DNA of 64,000 nt from Deltaproteobacteria bacterium (GTDB lineage Bacteria > Desulfobacterota > Desulfobacteria > Desulfobacterales > UBA5852): NCBI GenBank assembly GCA_020444045.1, contig JAHLLS010000025.1, positions 17,337 through 81,336 of the forward strand, in the 5' to 3' direction. This document shows, in pieces, positions 1 to 8,216 of the stretch (positions are counted from its first letter, which is position 1; the number at the start of each line of letters is the position of its first letter). Made by a program: the position numbers and the translations under genes. Below the pieces are notes generated by a model that was given only the letters and a program-made list of their open reading frames with translations, ran no database searches and was not told where the DNA came from.

Positions 1-3
1 TCC

Positions 4-663
4 TTACACGGACAGGCACAGCAGGTTGAGCTTGTCTTTGAGCACCAGGGGCCGATCCGCCGCCTTCCGACCCAGCTGCTGGAAGAGTCCGACCTCGGTC
101 TGCACGTTCCAAGCCAGGTCATGGTAGGCGAACATATAGCGGCTGAATTCGTGTTTGCTCTCGAATTGCCAGTCGGCTTCAAACTGCGTGGCCTGCGTGA
201 TGCGCAAGGGACTGTCTGCGATGGCCGCCATAGCCGATTCGAGGGCGGCGGTCTCGTCCTCGAAAAAATGAAACAGTTGCTGGGCCTCACCGTCGACCGC
301 CGGTTCCATGGCCAGGATTCTTCCACCCGGCACAAGCACCCGGACGGCTTCTTGCAGGGCCAGGCGACTGTCCTGATGGTGCAACGAGAGGGTAAACAAT
401 ACTCTATCGAAGCTGTGGTCCGCAAAGGGCAGCTGCACGCCGGAAGCCCGGCTGAACAGCACCCGGTCCACCCGATGGACCGCACGCATCAACTCGTTTT
501 CGTTCGGGTCCACCGCCACCAGGCAGGTCGCTTTTTCAGCCAGTTGCGCGGTAATACGGCCGTCGCCGCAACCCACCTCGAGAAGTCTTGGCCCACCGAA
601 AACCCCGAACTCCTCCAGCTTTACGGCTTCTAAACACCCCGTGTCGATTCCCATGGACGTCAA
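4..663 (-). CDS. class I SAM-dependent methyltransferase
   Basis: Predicted cytosolic SAM-dependent methyltransferase (Methyltransf_11 type), 219 aa. The N-terminal third has the SAM-binding motif LLEVGCGDGRIT (about residues 27-38) and the acidic end of strand 2 (VAVDPNE). The post-motif FDRVLFTLSLHH and VRVLVPGGRIL follow in the usual order. A TTG start at 663 is chosen because GAGGAG lies 7 nt upstream; an ATG at 654 is also in frame but sits far from that site. The substrate cannot be read from sequence. It is transcribed divergently from the XXXCH-like gene, with about 140 bp between them. Fold assignment is firm; role is unknown. Confidence 0.8.
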   Translation of the reverse strand: MTSMGIDTGCLEAVKLEEFGVFGGPRLLEVGCGDGRITAQLAEKATCLVAVDPNENELMRAVHRVDRVLFSRASGVQLPFADHSFDRVLFTLSLHHQDSRLALQEAVRVLVPGGRILAMEPAVDGEAQQLFHFFEDETAALESAMAAIADSPLRITQATQFEADWQFESKHEFSRYMFAYHDLAWNVQTEVGLFQQLGRKAADRPLVLKDKLNLLCLSV

Positions 664-804
664 TTGATCTCTCCTCGAAGGACTGGTGATTGGTTGGCGC
701 CCACTGAAACCCGTGCGCGGGACTTGCCAATGATCCGCCAGTTCCTATGTTCCATTGAACAGATCCTGACGTCAACCGACACTCTGGATAGTTATAACGA
801 AACC

Positions 805-1341
805 ATGGAACATAAAATAAAGAAATCGCTATCCCGTGAAGAACTCGGCGACTACCTGCACACCCTGGCCGATGCGGTGCAAAACGCCGTCGAAGTGCAT
901 GACCAGCGGTTGGCCATATTACAGACGGCTTTTGAAAAGCTGGAGTTGAAATGCAAACGGGAAACGAAAGGGTTCGGACTTACGCTCAAACTGAAGGCGG
1001 ATTCCAGAGGACTCTCGTCCAAAGGGAAGACGCCGCCAGCTACGACACATCCTGCAGGATCCTACAGGGCGCTCAAAAAAGAAATGCAAACCACCTTCAA
1101 GCAGATCGGGGCCAAGATCACCGCCAACCAGATCCCGGACGCCCCATTGATACGGACTTTCCAGAAGGAAATCCGCGCCATGGTACGCTACCCCGACCGC
1201 GGTGAGCCGCACTACGAGGCCTTCGAAGCCGCCTGCCGACGCCTGGTGGGCGCCTGCCAGAACAACCGGATGGATGACATGCGTCAGGCTTACGAAGCCC
1301 TGAAAAGAATGAAAAAAGACTGTCACGCCCGGTACAAGTAG
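805..1341 (+). CDS. XXXCH/GAK-system-like small protein
   Basis: A 178-aa protein with no signal peptide or membrane segment. The N-terminal part (KIKKSLSREELGDYLHTLAD followed by FEKLELKCKRE and LTLKLKAD) resembles the short amphipathic domain that accompanies GAK-system proteins. The C-terminal half is helical and ends in MKKDCHARYK, the lone Cys-His near the C-terminus that names XXXCH-domain proteins; it looks like a cytochrome c haem site that lost its first Cys. The ATG at 805 is preferred over upstream in-frame starts because similarity begins there, although its ribosome site is weak. Family assignment is from memory of the motif and function is unknown. It ends 30 bp from the convergent sucrose phosphorylase stop. 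Confidence 0.5.
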   Translation: MEHKIKKSLSREELGDYLHTLADAVQNAVEVHDQRLAILQTAFEKLELKCKRETKGFGLTLKLKADSRGLSSKGKTPPATTHPAGSYRALKKEMQTTFKQIGAKITANQIPDAPLIRTFQKEIRAMVRYPDRGEPHYEAFEAACRRLVGACQNNRMDDMRQAYEALKRMKKDCHARYK

Positions 1342-1370
1342 GGACGGTACGACCAGCGCGCAGGAAGGGG

Positions 1371-2819
1371 TCACACGACAAGGTGTTTAGACGCATCCAC
1401 CGTGGGGTCATAATAGGTGATGTGCGTTGCGTAGGTTTGCAAGTCCACATGCAGAGACGTAAGGAATTTGCCCTTGCGCCAGGTCAAACCCACCTGGTTT
1501 TCCGGTGTCGCCTCGATTTTGAATTCGCCGTTGAAGGCCGGGTAATACGATCGAAAGGTCATCAGGCGCAGCAACCGCTGGACTACCGGCCGCTGCATTT
1601 CCTGCTCGATCTCGTCCAGGTCGTAGCCGTGCCGGTTGATGTCCCGCCCGTTTTTGGTCCGCTCCACCAATTCGATGTCATTGCTGCCGGCCAGCAGACC
1701 CACGTAGTAAACCTGCGGAATCCCAGGGCAGAAAAATTGAATCGCCCGGGCCGCAAGATAGGAATCGTCGTTGTTTTCAAGGGCCGAGTAGTAGGTGCAG
1801 TTGACCTGGTAGATGTCCAGATTCTGATAGGCTTCCCCGGAGTAGATGCGTTTGATGTTGGAGCCTTTTTCGTAAAGGCCCTCGAGGGTGCGGTCGATAT
1901 CCGCCTGGGACATCAGGTCGGCCACGTCCACCACGCCGAGGCCGTCGTGGGTGTCGAGGGTGGTAATCTGCTTGCGGGGGCAGATGCGCAGCCATTCCAG
2001 GAGTTGACGGTTGGTGTGGTGATACAGCGTGTGCAGCATGATCATCGGCAGTGCGAAATCATAGGCCCAATAGTCGTGTTCGGCCAGCTTGAGCTGATAC
2101 CGATGGTGCTCGTGAACCTCCGGCAGCACCTCGGCGTCGAAAGGTGCCACAAACCCTTTGATCCACTCCAGAAGCTCCCACACCTCGGGTTCCAGGAAAA
2201 AACAGTTCGTTCCCAGTTTGAAGGTCGTGTAGGCAAATGCGTCCAAGCGGATCATCTTGGGATGGCTGCGGGCCAGTCGGATCAGGAATTTGCGCACCAC
2301 CTCCCGGGTCACCGGCGAGCGGTAGTCCAGGTCGATCTGTTCGTAATCAAAGGTGCTCCAGATCTTTTCACGGGAACCATCCGGCCGATGAATGGTCGTA
2401 TACGGCGGTCGGGGCTTGCGGGTGTAGACTTTGGCCAGGTCCGCTTCGGGCAGCTCCCCGTCCGGACTCAGTTTCCTGAAACTGAGAAACATGTCGGCAT
2501 AGGGGCTCTCGTCACCACGCTCCAGATAGTCCTGGAAAAAAACCGACTGGCGGGAGATGTGGTTCACCATGAAGTCCACGATCAGATCGAAATCCCGCCC
2601 GATGTGCTCGATATCGTCCCATGTCCCAAAAGCAGGGTCCACCTCGTCGTAGGTCAGGGGGGCGAATCCGCGGTCGGCCGAAGACGGATAGAACGGTAGA
2701 ATGTGAACCCCGCCGATGGCCTTGCGCAGATATTTGCGGAGCACAAAATGCAATTCCAGTAGATTGGCACCCAGCGAATCCGGGTAGGTAATGAGTTGGA
2801 CTTTGTTTTTGAGCGTCAT
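1371..2819 (-). CDS. sucrose phosphorylase (GH13_18)
   Basis: Cytosolic glycoside hydrolase family 13 enzyme converting sucrose plus phosphate to glucose 1-phosphate and fructose, or a close relative such as glucosylglycerate phosphorylase. The 482-aa length matches the family (about 480-505). It begins KNKVQLITYPDSLG, as in Bifidobacterium sucrose phosphorylase. Catalytic residues are visible: nucleophile D193 (IRLDAFAY), acid/base E234 (LPEVHEHH) and stabiliser D292 (TLDTHDGLG). Late motifs LDIYQVNCTYYSAL and PGIPQVYYVG also agree. The start overlaps the stop of the sucrose-phosphate synthase gene by 4 bp (ATGA), so the two are probably translationally coupled. Linkage to sucrose synthesis favours sucrose as the substrate. 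Confidence 0.87.
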   Translation of the reverse strand: MTLKNKVQLITYPDSLGANLLELHFVLRKYLRKAIGGVHILPFYPSSADRGFAPLTYDEVDPAFGTWDDIEHIGRDFDLIVDFMVNHISRQSVFFQDYLERGDESPYADMFLSFRKLSPDGELPEADLAKVYTRKPRPPYTTIHRPDGSREKIWSTFDYEQIDLDYRSPVTREVVRKFLIRLARSHPKMIRLDAFAYTTFKLGTNCFFLEPEVWELLEWIKGFVAPFDAEVLPEVHEHHRYQLKLAEHDYWAYDFALPMIMLHTLYHHTNRQLLEWLRICPRKQITTLDTHDGLGVVDVADLMSQADIDRTLEGLYEKGSNIKRIYSGEAYQNLDIYQVNCTYYSALENNDDSYLAARAIQFFCPGIPQVYYVGLLAGSNDIELVERTKNGRDINRHGYDLDEIEQEMQRPVVQRLLRLMTFRSYYPAFNGEFKIEATPENQVGLTWRKGKFLTSLHVDLQTYATHITYYDPTVDASKHLVV

Positions 2820-5005
2820 GCGTCGCCTTTAGCTTTTTCGAAAAATCGATATTTTTGCAATCCTTCCAGAATACCACCGGCACAGGGCTTCCGGGCGAAG
2901 TAAACGTGTTTACTCTTGCGCAGCGCCTCAAGCTCCGCGCTGTAATTGGCCACCACGATGGCCGAGGGTTCGCCGCGCAGCATTTCTTCGTCGTTGCCGG
3001 AGTCGCCGGAGACGACAATGTTGCGCAGGGGGATTTCCCACTTGTAGCAGAGAAACCGGATCGCTTTCCCCTTGGAAGCGCGGTAGGGAAGAATATCCAG
3101 GTACTGGTCGTGGGAGTAGACTAGATTATACTTGCATTTCTTATTGAGCAACCGATTGTGAATCTCGGCCAAACGGTCTTTTCCGGGCTCCATGTAGTAG
3201 CTGATCTTGAACCGCCGTTGGGTATCTTCCTCCTGGTAGGTCAAATAGGGCAAAGACTTCAGCGTCCGGCGAATCTTGGCCGGCTCCCACCTGGCGGCGA
3301 TATGGGATTCCCAGCTGCGGCTCTGCTGCAGGCGCGGTCCGTAATAGATCTCCGCCCCCACGGAGGTGATCAGGACATCCACCCCTTCAACCCCGTATTT
3401 TTGGAGATGGCCTCGTACGGATTCGATCGTGCGGCCGGTGGCCACGACAAAGCCGACCGTGGACCGATTGGCCTTCAGGGCACTTAATAGATCCTTCAGG
3501 TGCATGTTGTCTTCGCCGATCAGGGTGTGGTCGATATCCGTAACGAACAGGGCGTTCAGGCTGGTCAAGCGTCGTCCGATGGCATCCGTGGGGTGTGCGG
3601 TGCCCATATCGGCTGTTTCGGCCGCCGCCGCCAGCTTTTCCACCGCGGCCATGTACTGGCGGGCATGTCTTTCCCAGGTATAATATTTGCGCACATTCAT
3701 GATGCCGTTTTTGGAATACCGGTCCCATTGGTCCCGATCGGCAATGATCGCCCTAAGAGCCCCGGCGATCTGACCCGGTTCGGACGGATCGACCAGAAGA
3801 CCGTTTTTACAGTTCTCGGCGATATCCTTGGGCCCCCCGTCATGGGTCGCCACGATCGGAAGTCCCGTGGCCGAGGCCTCCAGCAACGTCAGCCCGAAGG
3901 GTTCGGTCAGGGCCGGGTTGACGAAAACACCACCTTTTTCAGCTGCCACGCGATACAGTTCCGGGACTTCCGATTCGAAATCGTGTTTTTTGGGAATCGC
4001 CATTTTACCATACAGATCGTACTGGTCCAGCCGCAGCAGCATATCCGTAAGCACTTCCCGTTCATTGCTCTCCATGCTCTCGATATCTTTTCGGATACCG
4101 GCGAAAACCGCCAGGTTGGCCATGGCCTGCAAGTCCAGGTCTTCACCATAGGCCCGCACCAGTCCGGTAATATTCTTGCGCTTGTCCGGTCGGCAGAGCG
4201 CCAGGATGAGGGGTTTGTCCGGATGCAGAAAAAACCGGTTTAACTCCTGCATGACCGAGGCCCGGGCGAACATGGCCGCTTCGTCCTTATCGTTTTGCGG
4301 CAGCATGTCGCGGTAATAAGGGTAAAACCGCTCCAAATCGAACCCCGGGGGGATAACCTTGAAGTCCGGCTGGCCATTATTGCTGTATAGTCCGTATTGT
4401 TCGACAATTTCCTGGCGTGTGCTGGTGACGATCAGATCGGCCTGACTTAGGACTTCTTCCTCGACGGCAATGCGGTGATCGATCTTGTAGCGCCGTTCGA
4501 GATCGACGGCGCCTACCCCGTCGCTCAGTAGTTTCTGTTTTTTCACCCGCCCCAGTGAATGCCCGGTGAAAATAAAGGGCACGCCGAAGAACCGTGACAA
4601 TTCCATGGCCACATAGCCGGCATCCGGGTAATGGCCGTGGACAACATCCGGGATAGCCTGTTCCCGTTTGATGAATTTGACGGTCTTGTCGATAAATTCA
4701 TCCAGATGGGGCCACAGCAGTTCCTTTCGCAAATATTTACGCCCGCCGCACTGGATACGAACGATCCGGAACTTGTCGTTCACGATCTCCATTGGACTGG
4801 CGTAATCATTCGATACCGTTTTTTCGGCGATCAACCGGGTAAACAGATCGACCCGGGCCACCGTGTCGAGGGTGCTCAGCTGGCGGGCCAGTTCCAGAAC
4901 ATACGTCACCTGCCCCCCCGTGTCGGCGTTGCGACCGAGTTCCGGGTTGTTGGAACGGATCAGTCCGTGAATGCTGAACATCTGGATGTAACGCTTATTC
5001 CCCAT
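2816..5005 (-). CDS. sucrose-phosphate synthase with C-terminal sucrose-phosphatase-like HAD domain
   Basis: About 729 aa and bifunctional in layout. Residues about 5-460 are a GT4 sucrose-phosphate synthase: GRNADTGGQVTYVLELAR near the N-terminus, GHSLGRVKKQKLL near 150, and the donor-binding segment NPALTEPFGLTLLEASATGLPIVA near 365. Residues about 485-725 are a HAD phosphatase-like domain with DIDHTLIG (about 490) and GDSGNDEEML near 650, which would yield sucrose from sucrose 6-phosphate in one chain. ATG 5005 is chosen (GGGGGTGAG upstream); GTG 5011 is possible. It overlaps the fructokinase stop by 11 bp and the sucrose phosphorylase start by 4 bp. Both HAD motifs look intact, so the phosphatase may be active, unlike in many plant enzymes. 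Confidence 0.88.
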   Translation of the reverse strand: MGNKRYIQMFSIHGLIRSNNPELGRNADTGGQVTYVLELARQLSTLDTVARVDLFTRLIAEKTVSNDYASPMEIVNDKFRIVRIQCGGRKYLRKELLWPHLDEFIDKTVKFIKREQAIPDVVHGHYPDAGYVAMELSRFFGVPFIFTGHSLGRVKKQKLLSDGVGAVDLERRYKIDHRIAVEEEVLSQADLIVTSTRQEIVEQYGLYSNNGQPDFKVIPPGFDLERFYPYYRDMLPQNDKDEAAMFARASVMQELNRFFLHPDKPLILALCRPDKRKNITGLVRAYGEDLDLQAMANLAVFAGIRKDIESMESNEREVLTDMLLRLDQYDLYGKMAIPKKHDFESEVPELYRVAAEKGGVFVNPALTEPFGLTLLEASATGLPIVATHDGGPKDIAENCKNGLLVDPSEPGQIAGALRAIIADRDQWDRYSKNGIMNVRKYYTWERHARQYMAAVEKLAAAAETADMGTAHPTDAIGRRLTSLNALFVTDIDHTLIGEDNMHLKDLLSALKANRSTVGFVVATGRTIESVRGHLQKYGVEGVDVLITSVGAEIYYGPRLQQSRSWESHIAARWEPAKIRRTLKSLPYLTYQEEDTQRRFKISYYMEPGKDRLAEIHNRLLNKKCKYNLVYSHDQYLDILPYRASKGKAIRFLCYKWEIPLRNIVVSGDSGNDEEMLRGEPSAIVVANYSAELEALRKSKHVYFARKPCAGGILEGLQKYRFFEKAKGDA

Positions 5006-5906
5006 GCTCACCCCCGTCGGTCATCAGTTCCCGTATGCGATCGTAAAAAAGCGGTGTGGCCGGAATAGCGCCTGTGATACCGCACACCTGGCTGGCCAAG
5101 CGGCTGGCCGATTTCAGGATGCGTTCCGGCGGCCAGCGCCGCACATATCCGATGGCCAGCATGGCCGCAAACGCATCGCCAGCCCCCACGGTGTCCTTGA
5201 TCTGAAGACCGCGCTCCGGGGCGATGTCGTACCGCTCGCCCCCCGTAAATAGACTGCTGCCGTGTTCGGCCCGTGTGAGGGCCACCATCTCGATATCGAA
5301 ACGGGCCATCAAGGCCGCGACGTTTTGCGTTGTATCGCCGCGGATGGCGTGTATCAAAGCCAAGGTTGCCAGTTCCTCATCATTGATTTTGAGGACATCC
5401 GCTTCCTGCAGCGCGAATGTGAGGCTATCGGCGGTGAAGCAATCCGGGCGCAGATTGATGTCGCAAAGGCATTTGGTCCGGGATGATCGAAGGCTCAGAA
5501 TCCGCCGCACGGTTTGTGCGCCCTGCGCGGTGCGCTGGATCAGGCTGCCGAAATAAATCAAGTCACAGTCTTCTTTGACAAATTGCTCGATGGCCGGCGT
5601 GAGGGTGATAAAATCGTAGGCGACCCCGGGAAGAATGTCAAACTGCGCACCGCCTCCTGCATCGAGTGTTACCAGGACACGACCGGTGGGATGCTCTTCA
5701 TCCCGCTGCAGATCACCCACCGGGAATTGGCGTTCCGCCAGGAAATCAAGAATCGCCTGCCCCTCAGGATCTTGACCAATGCGACTGAGAAATCGAACCG
5801 GACCATCCAGGCGGTGAATGTGGTAAGCGAAATTGAAGGCCGCACCGCCCAGGCGACGACCTTCTGGAAACATATCGAATAAAATTTCACCAATGGAGAG
5901 AATCAA
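4995..5906 (-). CDS. PfkB-family carbohydrate kinase, probable fructokinase
   Basis: Ribokinase/PfkB kinase, 303 aa, expected to phosphorylate fructose released by sucrose phosphorylase. N-terminal SIGEILFDMFPEGRRLGGAAFNFA carries the substrate-binding Gly-Gly; the C-terminal signature DTVGAGDAFAAML carries the anion hole and catalytic Asp. The start is a TTG at 5906, supported by AAAGGA 8 nt upstream and by the beginning of family similarity; an upstream in-frame ATG at 5996 would add 30 residues without similarity. First gene of the sucrose operon. Fructokinase specificity is inferred from the operon; other ketose or nucleoside kinases of this family look much the same. Confidence 0.78.
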   Translation of the reverse strand: MILSIGEILFDMFPEGRRLGGAAFNFAYHIHRLDGPVRFLSRIGQDPEGQAILDFLAERQFPVGDLQRDEEHPTGRVLVTLDAGGGAQFDILPGVAYDFITLTPAIEQFVKEDCDLIYFGSLIQRTAQGAQTVRRILSLRSSRTKCLCDINLRPDCFTADSLTFALQEADVLKINDEELATLALIHAIRGDTTQNVAALMARFDIEMVALTRAEHGSSLFTGGERYDIAPERGLQIKDTVGAGDAFAAMLAIGYVRRWPPERILKSASRLASQVCGITGAIPATPLFYDRIRELMTDGGEHGE

Positions 5907-6226
5907 AGCCTGAATCCTTTCAGGGAACGCACGCGATATGCGTCCCAATTTTGTAATACCGTATCGAAAAAAACAATGGCGGGCATTGCCGGACAAACCC
6001 GGCGACGAGAATGGGAGGCATCAATCCGTTTTTCGGAAATAATAGGATGGCCGAAAGGCAACGCCCCGTGAAGAATTCAAACGGGTAGATCGGGGATTGT
6101 TTCGTATGCCCCAGGATCATCGCAAAATTTCGTGGGTATTATTTTATGTCAAATGAATATATCTATAGGATAAAATAAGATATCTATTTAATTTAAACGT
6201 ATTACGTTATGATATCTCTTTCAGGT

Positions 6227-6245
6227 CACCAATTTTTATTTGGTG
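6227..6245. promoter_or_regulatory. inverted repeat, candidate operator
   Basis: CACCAA and TTGGTG, a perfect 6-bp inverted repeat with a 7-bp AT-only spacer, lie just downstream of the predicted start of the sucrose operon transcript. Position suits a repressor site. No regulator gene for it is adjacent. Confidence 0.35.
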
Positions 6246-6261
6246 CTCAAATAAAATTTAT

Positions 6262-6289
6262 ATCATACTGGATTGATCGTCAATGTCAA
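6262..6289 (-). promoter_or_regulatory. sigma-70-type promoter of the sucrose operon
   Basis: On the minus strand a perfect TTGACA (6289-6284) is followed after 16 bp by TATGAT (6267-6262). Transcription would start near 6255 and run into fructokinase. An overlapping second option is TTGACG with TAAATT. Confidence 0.5.
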
Positions 6290-6415
6290 TGGCAGGACGC
6301 TCGTTGCCCCATCCGGCCCCTAAAATCCAGATGACAACTCGACTGCGCGGCTGATGAACGCTTTTCGACCTTTAGCGTCACAAGGCCGACGCATAAAAAA
6401 CGGTGGGTGGGCTTA

Positions 6416-7576
6416 CTAAAGAAGCTTGGAAATGATTTCATTCATGATCTCGGTGGTGCCGCCACCGATGGAAAGCACCCGGTTGTCCCGATACAAACGC
6501 TCCACCAGATACCCCCGCATGAAGCCGAACCCGCCGAAGACCTGCACAGCCTCGTAGGTCACGCGGTTGCTGACGCTGCAGGCAAAGTTTTTGGCCATGG
6601 AGACTTCCTTGATCTGGTCGATGCCGGCATCCATGCGGGCCGCCACACGGTAGGTGTACTCCCGACTGATCTCCACCAGGGTGGCCAGCTCCGCCAGCTT
6701 GTGGCGCGTCACCTGAAAACCGGTCAACGGTTTGCCGAAGGCTTCCCGTTCCCGGGCGTAGCGCAGCGCTTCATCCAGGGCCAACTGAGCGGTCATGTTG
6801 GCCATGATGGCCAGGGACAGGCGCTCGGCCTGGAAGTTTTCCATGATGATGTAAAATCCCTGGTTTTCTTCCCCAATACGATTGACCACCGGTACGCGAC
6901 AGTCGTCGAAGAAAAGCTCGGCCGTATCCGAAGCCCACCAGCCCATCTTGCGCAGTTTGGTGGAGGTGCTGAAACCCGGCGTTCCCTTTTCGATCACCAG
7001 GAAGCTGATGCCGTGCGCGCCCTCCTCCCCGGTCCGCACGGCGCAGGTCACCTGGTCGGCCCGGCAGCCGCTGGTGATAAACGTCTTGCTGCCGTTGACC
7101 ACATACACGTCGCCGTCGCGCACGGCCGTCGTTCGCAGACGCGCCACATCGGACCCGCCGCTGGGTTCGGTGATCCCGAGCGCGGCGATCTTCTTCCCGG
7201 CCAGAACTGGTTTGATAAACCGTTCTTTCTGGTCGTCCGTGCCATGACGGATAATCGGCGGGATGGCGATATCCAACGATCCCAGACCGGCCACCAGACC
7301 GCCGGAGCCGGATCGCATCAGTTCCTCGCTGGCCGCCACCTTGAAAAAGATGTCCCCGGGCGTGCCGCCCAATTCCTCGGGATAACCGATTCCCAGAATC
7401 CCCACATCACCGGCTTTGGCGTAGAGCGCCATCGGAAATTCGCCGGCCTCTTCCCATTCATCGATATTGGGCAGGATTTCCTTTTTCACAAAATCCCGCA
7501 CCGATCGGCGCACCATCTCATGGGCTTTGGAGAAGTACTCCTGGCAACCTGCCTGTGTCTTGAATTCCAGGGCCAT
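6416..7576 (-). CDS. acyl-CoA dehydrogenase (isovaleryl/long-chain-type active site)
   Basis: FAD-dependent acyl-CoA dehydrogenase of 386 aa, making an alpha-beta unsaturated acyl-CoA and passing electrons to ETF. Signatures: GITEPSGGSDVARL near 135 and FGGFGFMRGYLVERLYRD near 345. The usual catalytic Glu of the C-terminal EGT motif is Gly here (SIGGGTTEIMNEI), while E251 (FQAERLSL) aligns with the alternative base used in isovaleryl-CoA and long-chain enzymes. This suggests a branched or isoprenoid-like acyl substrate, in line with the Liu/Atu-like neighbours. AAAGGA precedes the ATG. It is the last gene of the minus-strand catabolic run, separated from maoC by a long hairpin. Confidence 0.88.
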   Translation of the reverse strand: MALEFKTQAGCQEYFSKAHEMVRRSVRDFVKKEILPNIDEWEEAGEFPMALYAKAGDVGILGIGYPEELGGTPGDIFFKVAASEELMRSGSGGLVAGLGSLDIAIPPIIRHGTDDQKERFIKPVLAGKKIAALGITEPSGGSDVARLRTTAVRDGDVYVVNGSKTFITSGCRADQVTCAVRTGEEGAHGISFLVIEKGTPGFSTSTKLRKMGWWASDTAELFFDDCRVPVVNRIGEENQGFYIIMENFQAERLSLAIMANMTAQLALDEALRYAREREAFGKPLTGFQVTRHKLAELATLVEISREYTYRVAARMDAGIDQIKEVSMAKNFACSVSNRVTYEAVQVFGGFGFMRGYLVERLYRDNRVLSIGGGTTEIMNEIISKLL

Positions 7577-7630
7577 CTTATCATCCTTTTCGGAATTCTG
7601 AGTGAGTCAGCTTTATCCTAGTTCGAAGCG

Positions 7631-7767
7631 TCCGGTCATAAAGGGTAGGTTTCAGTTTCCAGCAAGGCCGCAGTCCTTTTGCGACCGCAGGCGTAGTAAA
7701 CTACGTCGAGGATCGCGAAAGCGACGAGAACGCCGCTGGAGGCTGAAAGATGCCATTTAGGACCGGA
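7631..7767. repeat. long imperfect hairpin element, copy 1
   Basis: A nearly palindromic stretch of 137 bp. Outer arms TCCGGTC (7631-7637) and GACCGGA (7761-7767) pair, as do TTTCAG (7650-7655) with CTGAAA (7743-7748), and TCCAGC with GCTGGA. The core is CGTAG-TAAA-CTACG (7692-7705). It shares size, a CAAGGCCGCA block and a GCGTA/TACG centre with the element at 10050-10192, but the two are far from identical. Confidence 0.65.
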
Positions 7768-7769
7768 TG

Positions 7770-8204
7770 CTACCCAAGTTTGGGGGGCGGCATGACCAGC
7801 GCCGTACCCTCCGCCACCTTCTCCCCTTTCTGATTCGTCCAGGACAACACCATGCGCACCCAACGCTTTCCCTCGAGTTTCTCGGACACTTCGGCGGTGG
7901 CGGTGATCGTATCGCCAAAATGGGTGGGCGCGCGGAAACGGGTGTTGATCTCGAGGGCCACCGTTCCCAATCCGGGCAATTTCGTTCCCAGGACGGGGGC
8001 AATGAGGCATTGGGGCAGGGCACCGTGAGCGATACGCGTAACAAAAGGGGTTAATTTGGCAAATTCTTCGTTCACATGCATGGGATTGAAATCGCCTGAA
8101 ATACCAGCAAAAAGATAAACGTCTGTTTCCGTAATGGTTTTGCTAAAAGATGCCGACATGCCGATTTCCAGCTCATCATAGGTTTTTCCCAATTCGAAAT
8201 CCAT
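7770..8204 (-). CDS. MaoC-family (R)-specific enoyl-CoA hydratase-like protein
   Basis: A 144-aa single hot-dog protein, the usual length of the MaoC/PhaJ family, expected to hydrate enoyl-CoA thioesters in the cytosol. The hydratase motif is present as AGISGDFNPMHVNEEFA (Asp and His of the catalytic pair about residues 38 and 43), followed by RIAHGALPQCLI. AAGGAGACAGC gives a strong ribosome site before the ATG at 8204. It starts 12 bp after the atuA stop, so the two are co-transcribed. Its substrate could be the unsaturated product of one of the nearby dehydrogenases. Confidence 0.83.
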   Translation of the reverse strand: MDFELGKTYDELEIGMSASFSKTITETDVYLFAGISGDFNPMHVNEEFAKLTPFVTRIAHGALPQCLIAPVLGTKLPGLGTVALEINTRFRAPTHFGDTITATAEVSEKLEGKRWVRMVLSWTNQKGEKVAEGTALVMPPPKLG

Positions 8205-8216
8205 GCTGTCTCCTTG

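Larger units (their letters stand above)
5907..6415. other. gene-free AT-rich leader of the sucrose operon
   Basis: About 500 bp between the acyl-CoA dehydrogenase stop and the fructokinase start hold no credible gene. The part from 6125 to 6290 is markedly AT-rich compared with its surroundings. It contains a leftward promoter candidate at 6262-6289 and a 6-bp inverted repeat at 6227-6245, implying a leader of roughly 350 nt before the TTG start. I see no recognisable riboswitch fold. Confidence 0.5.
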
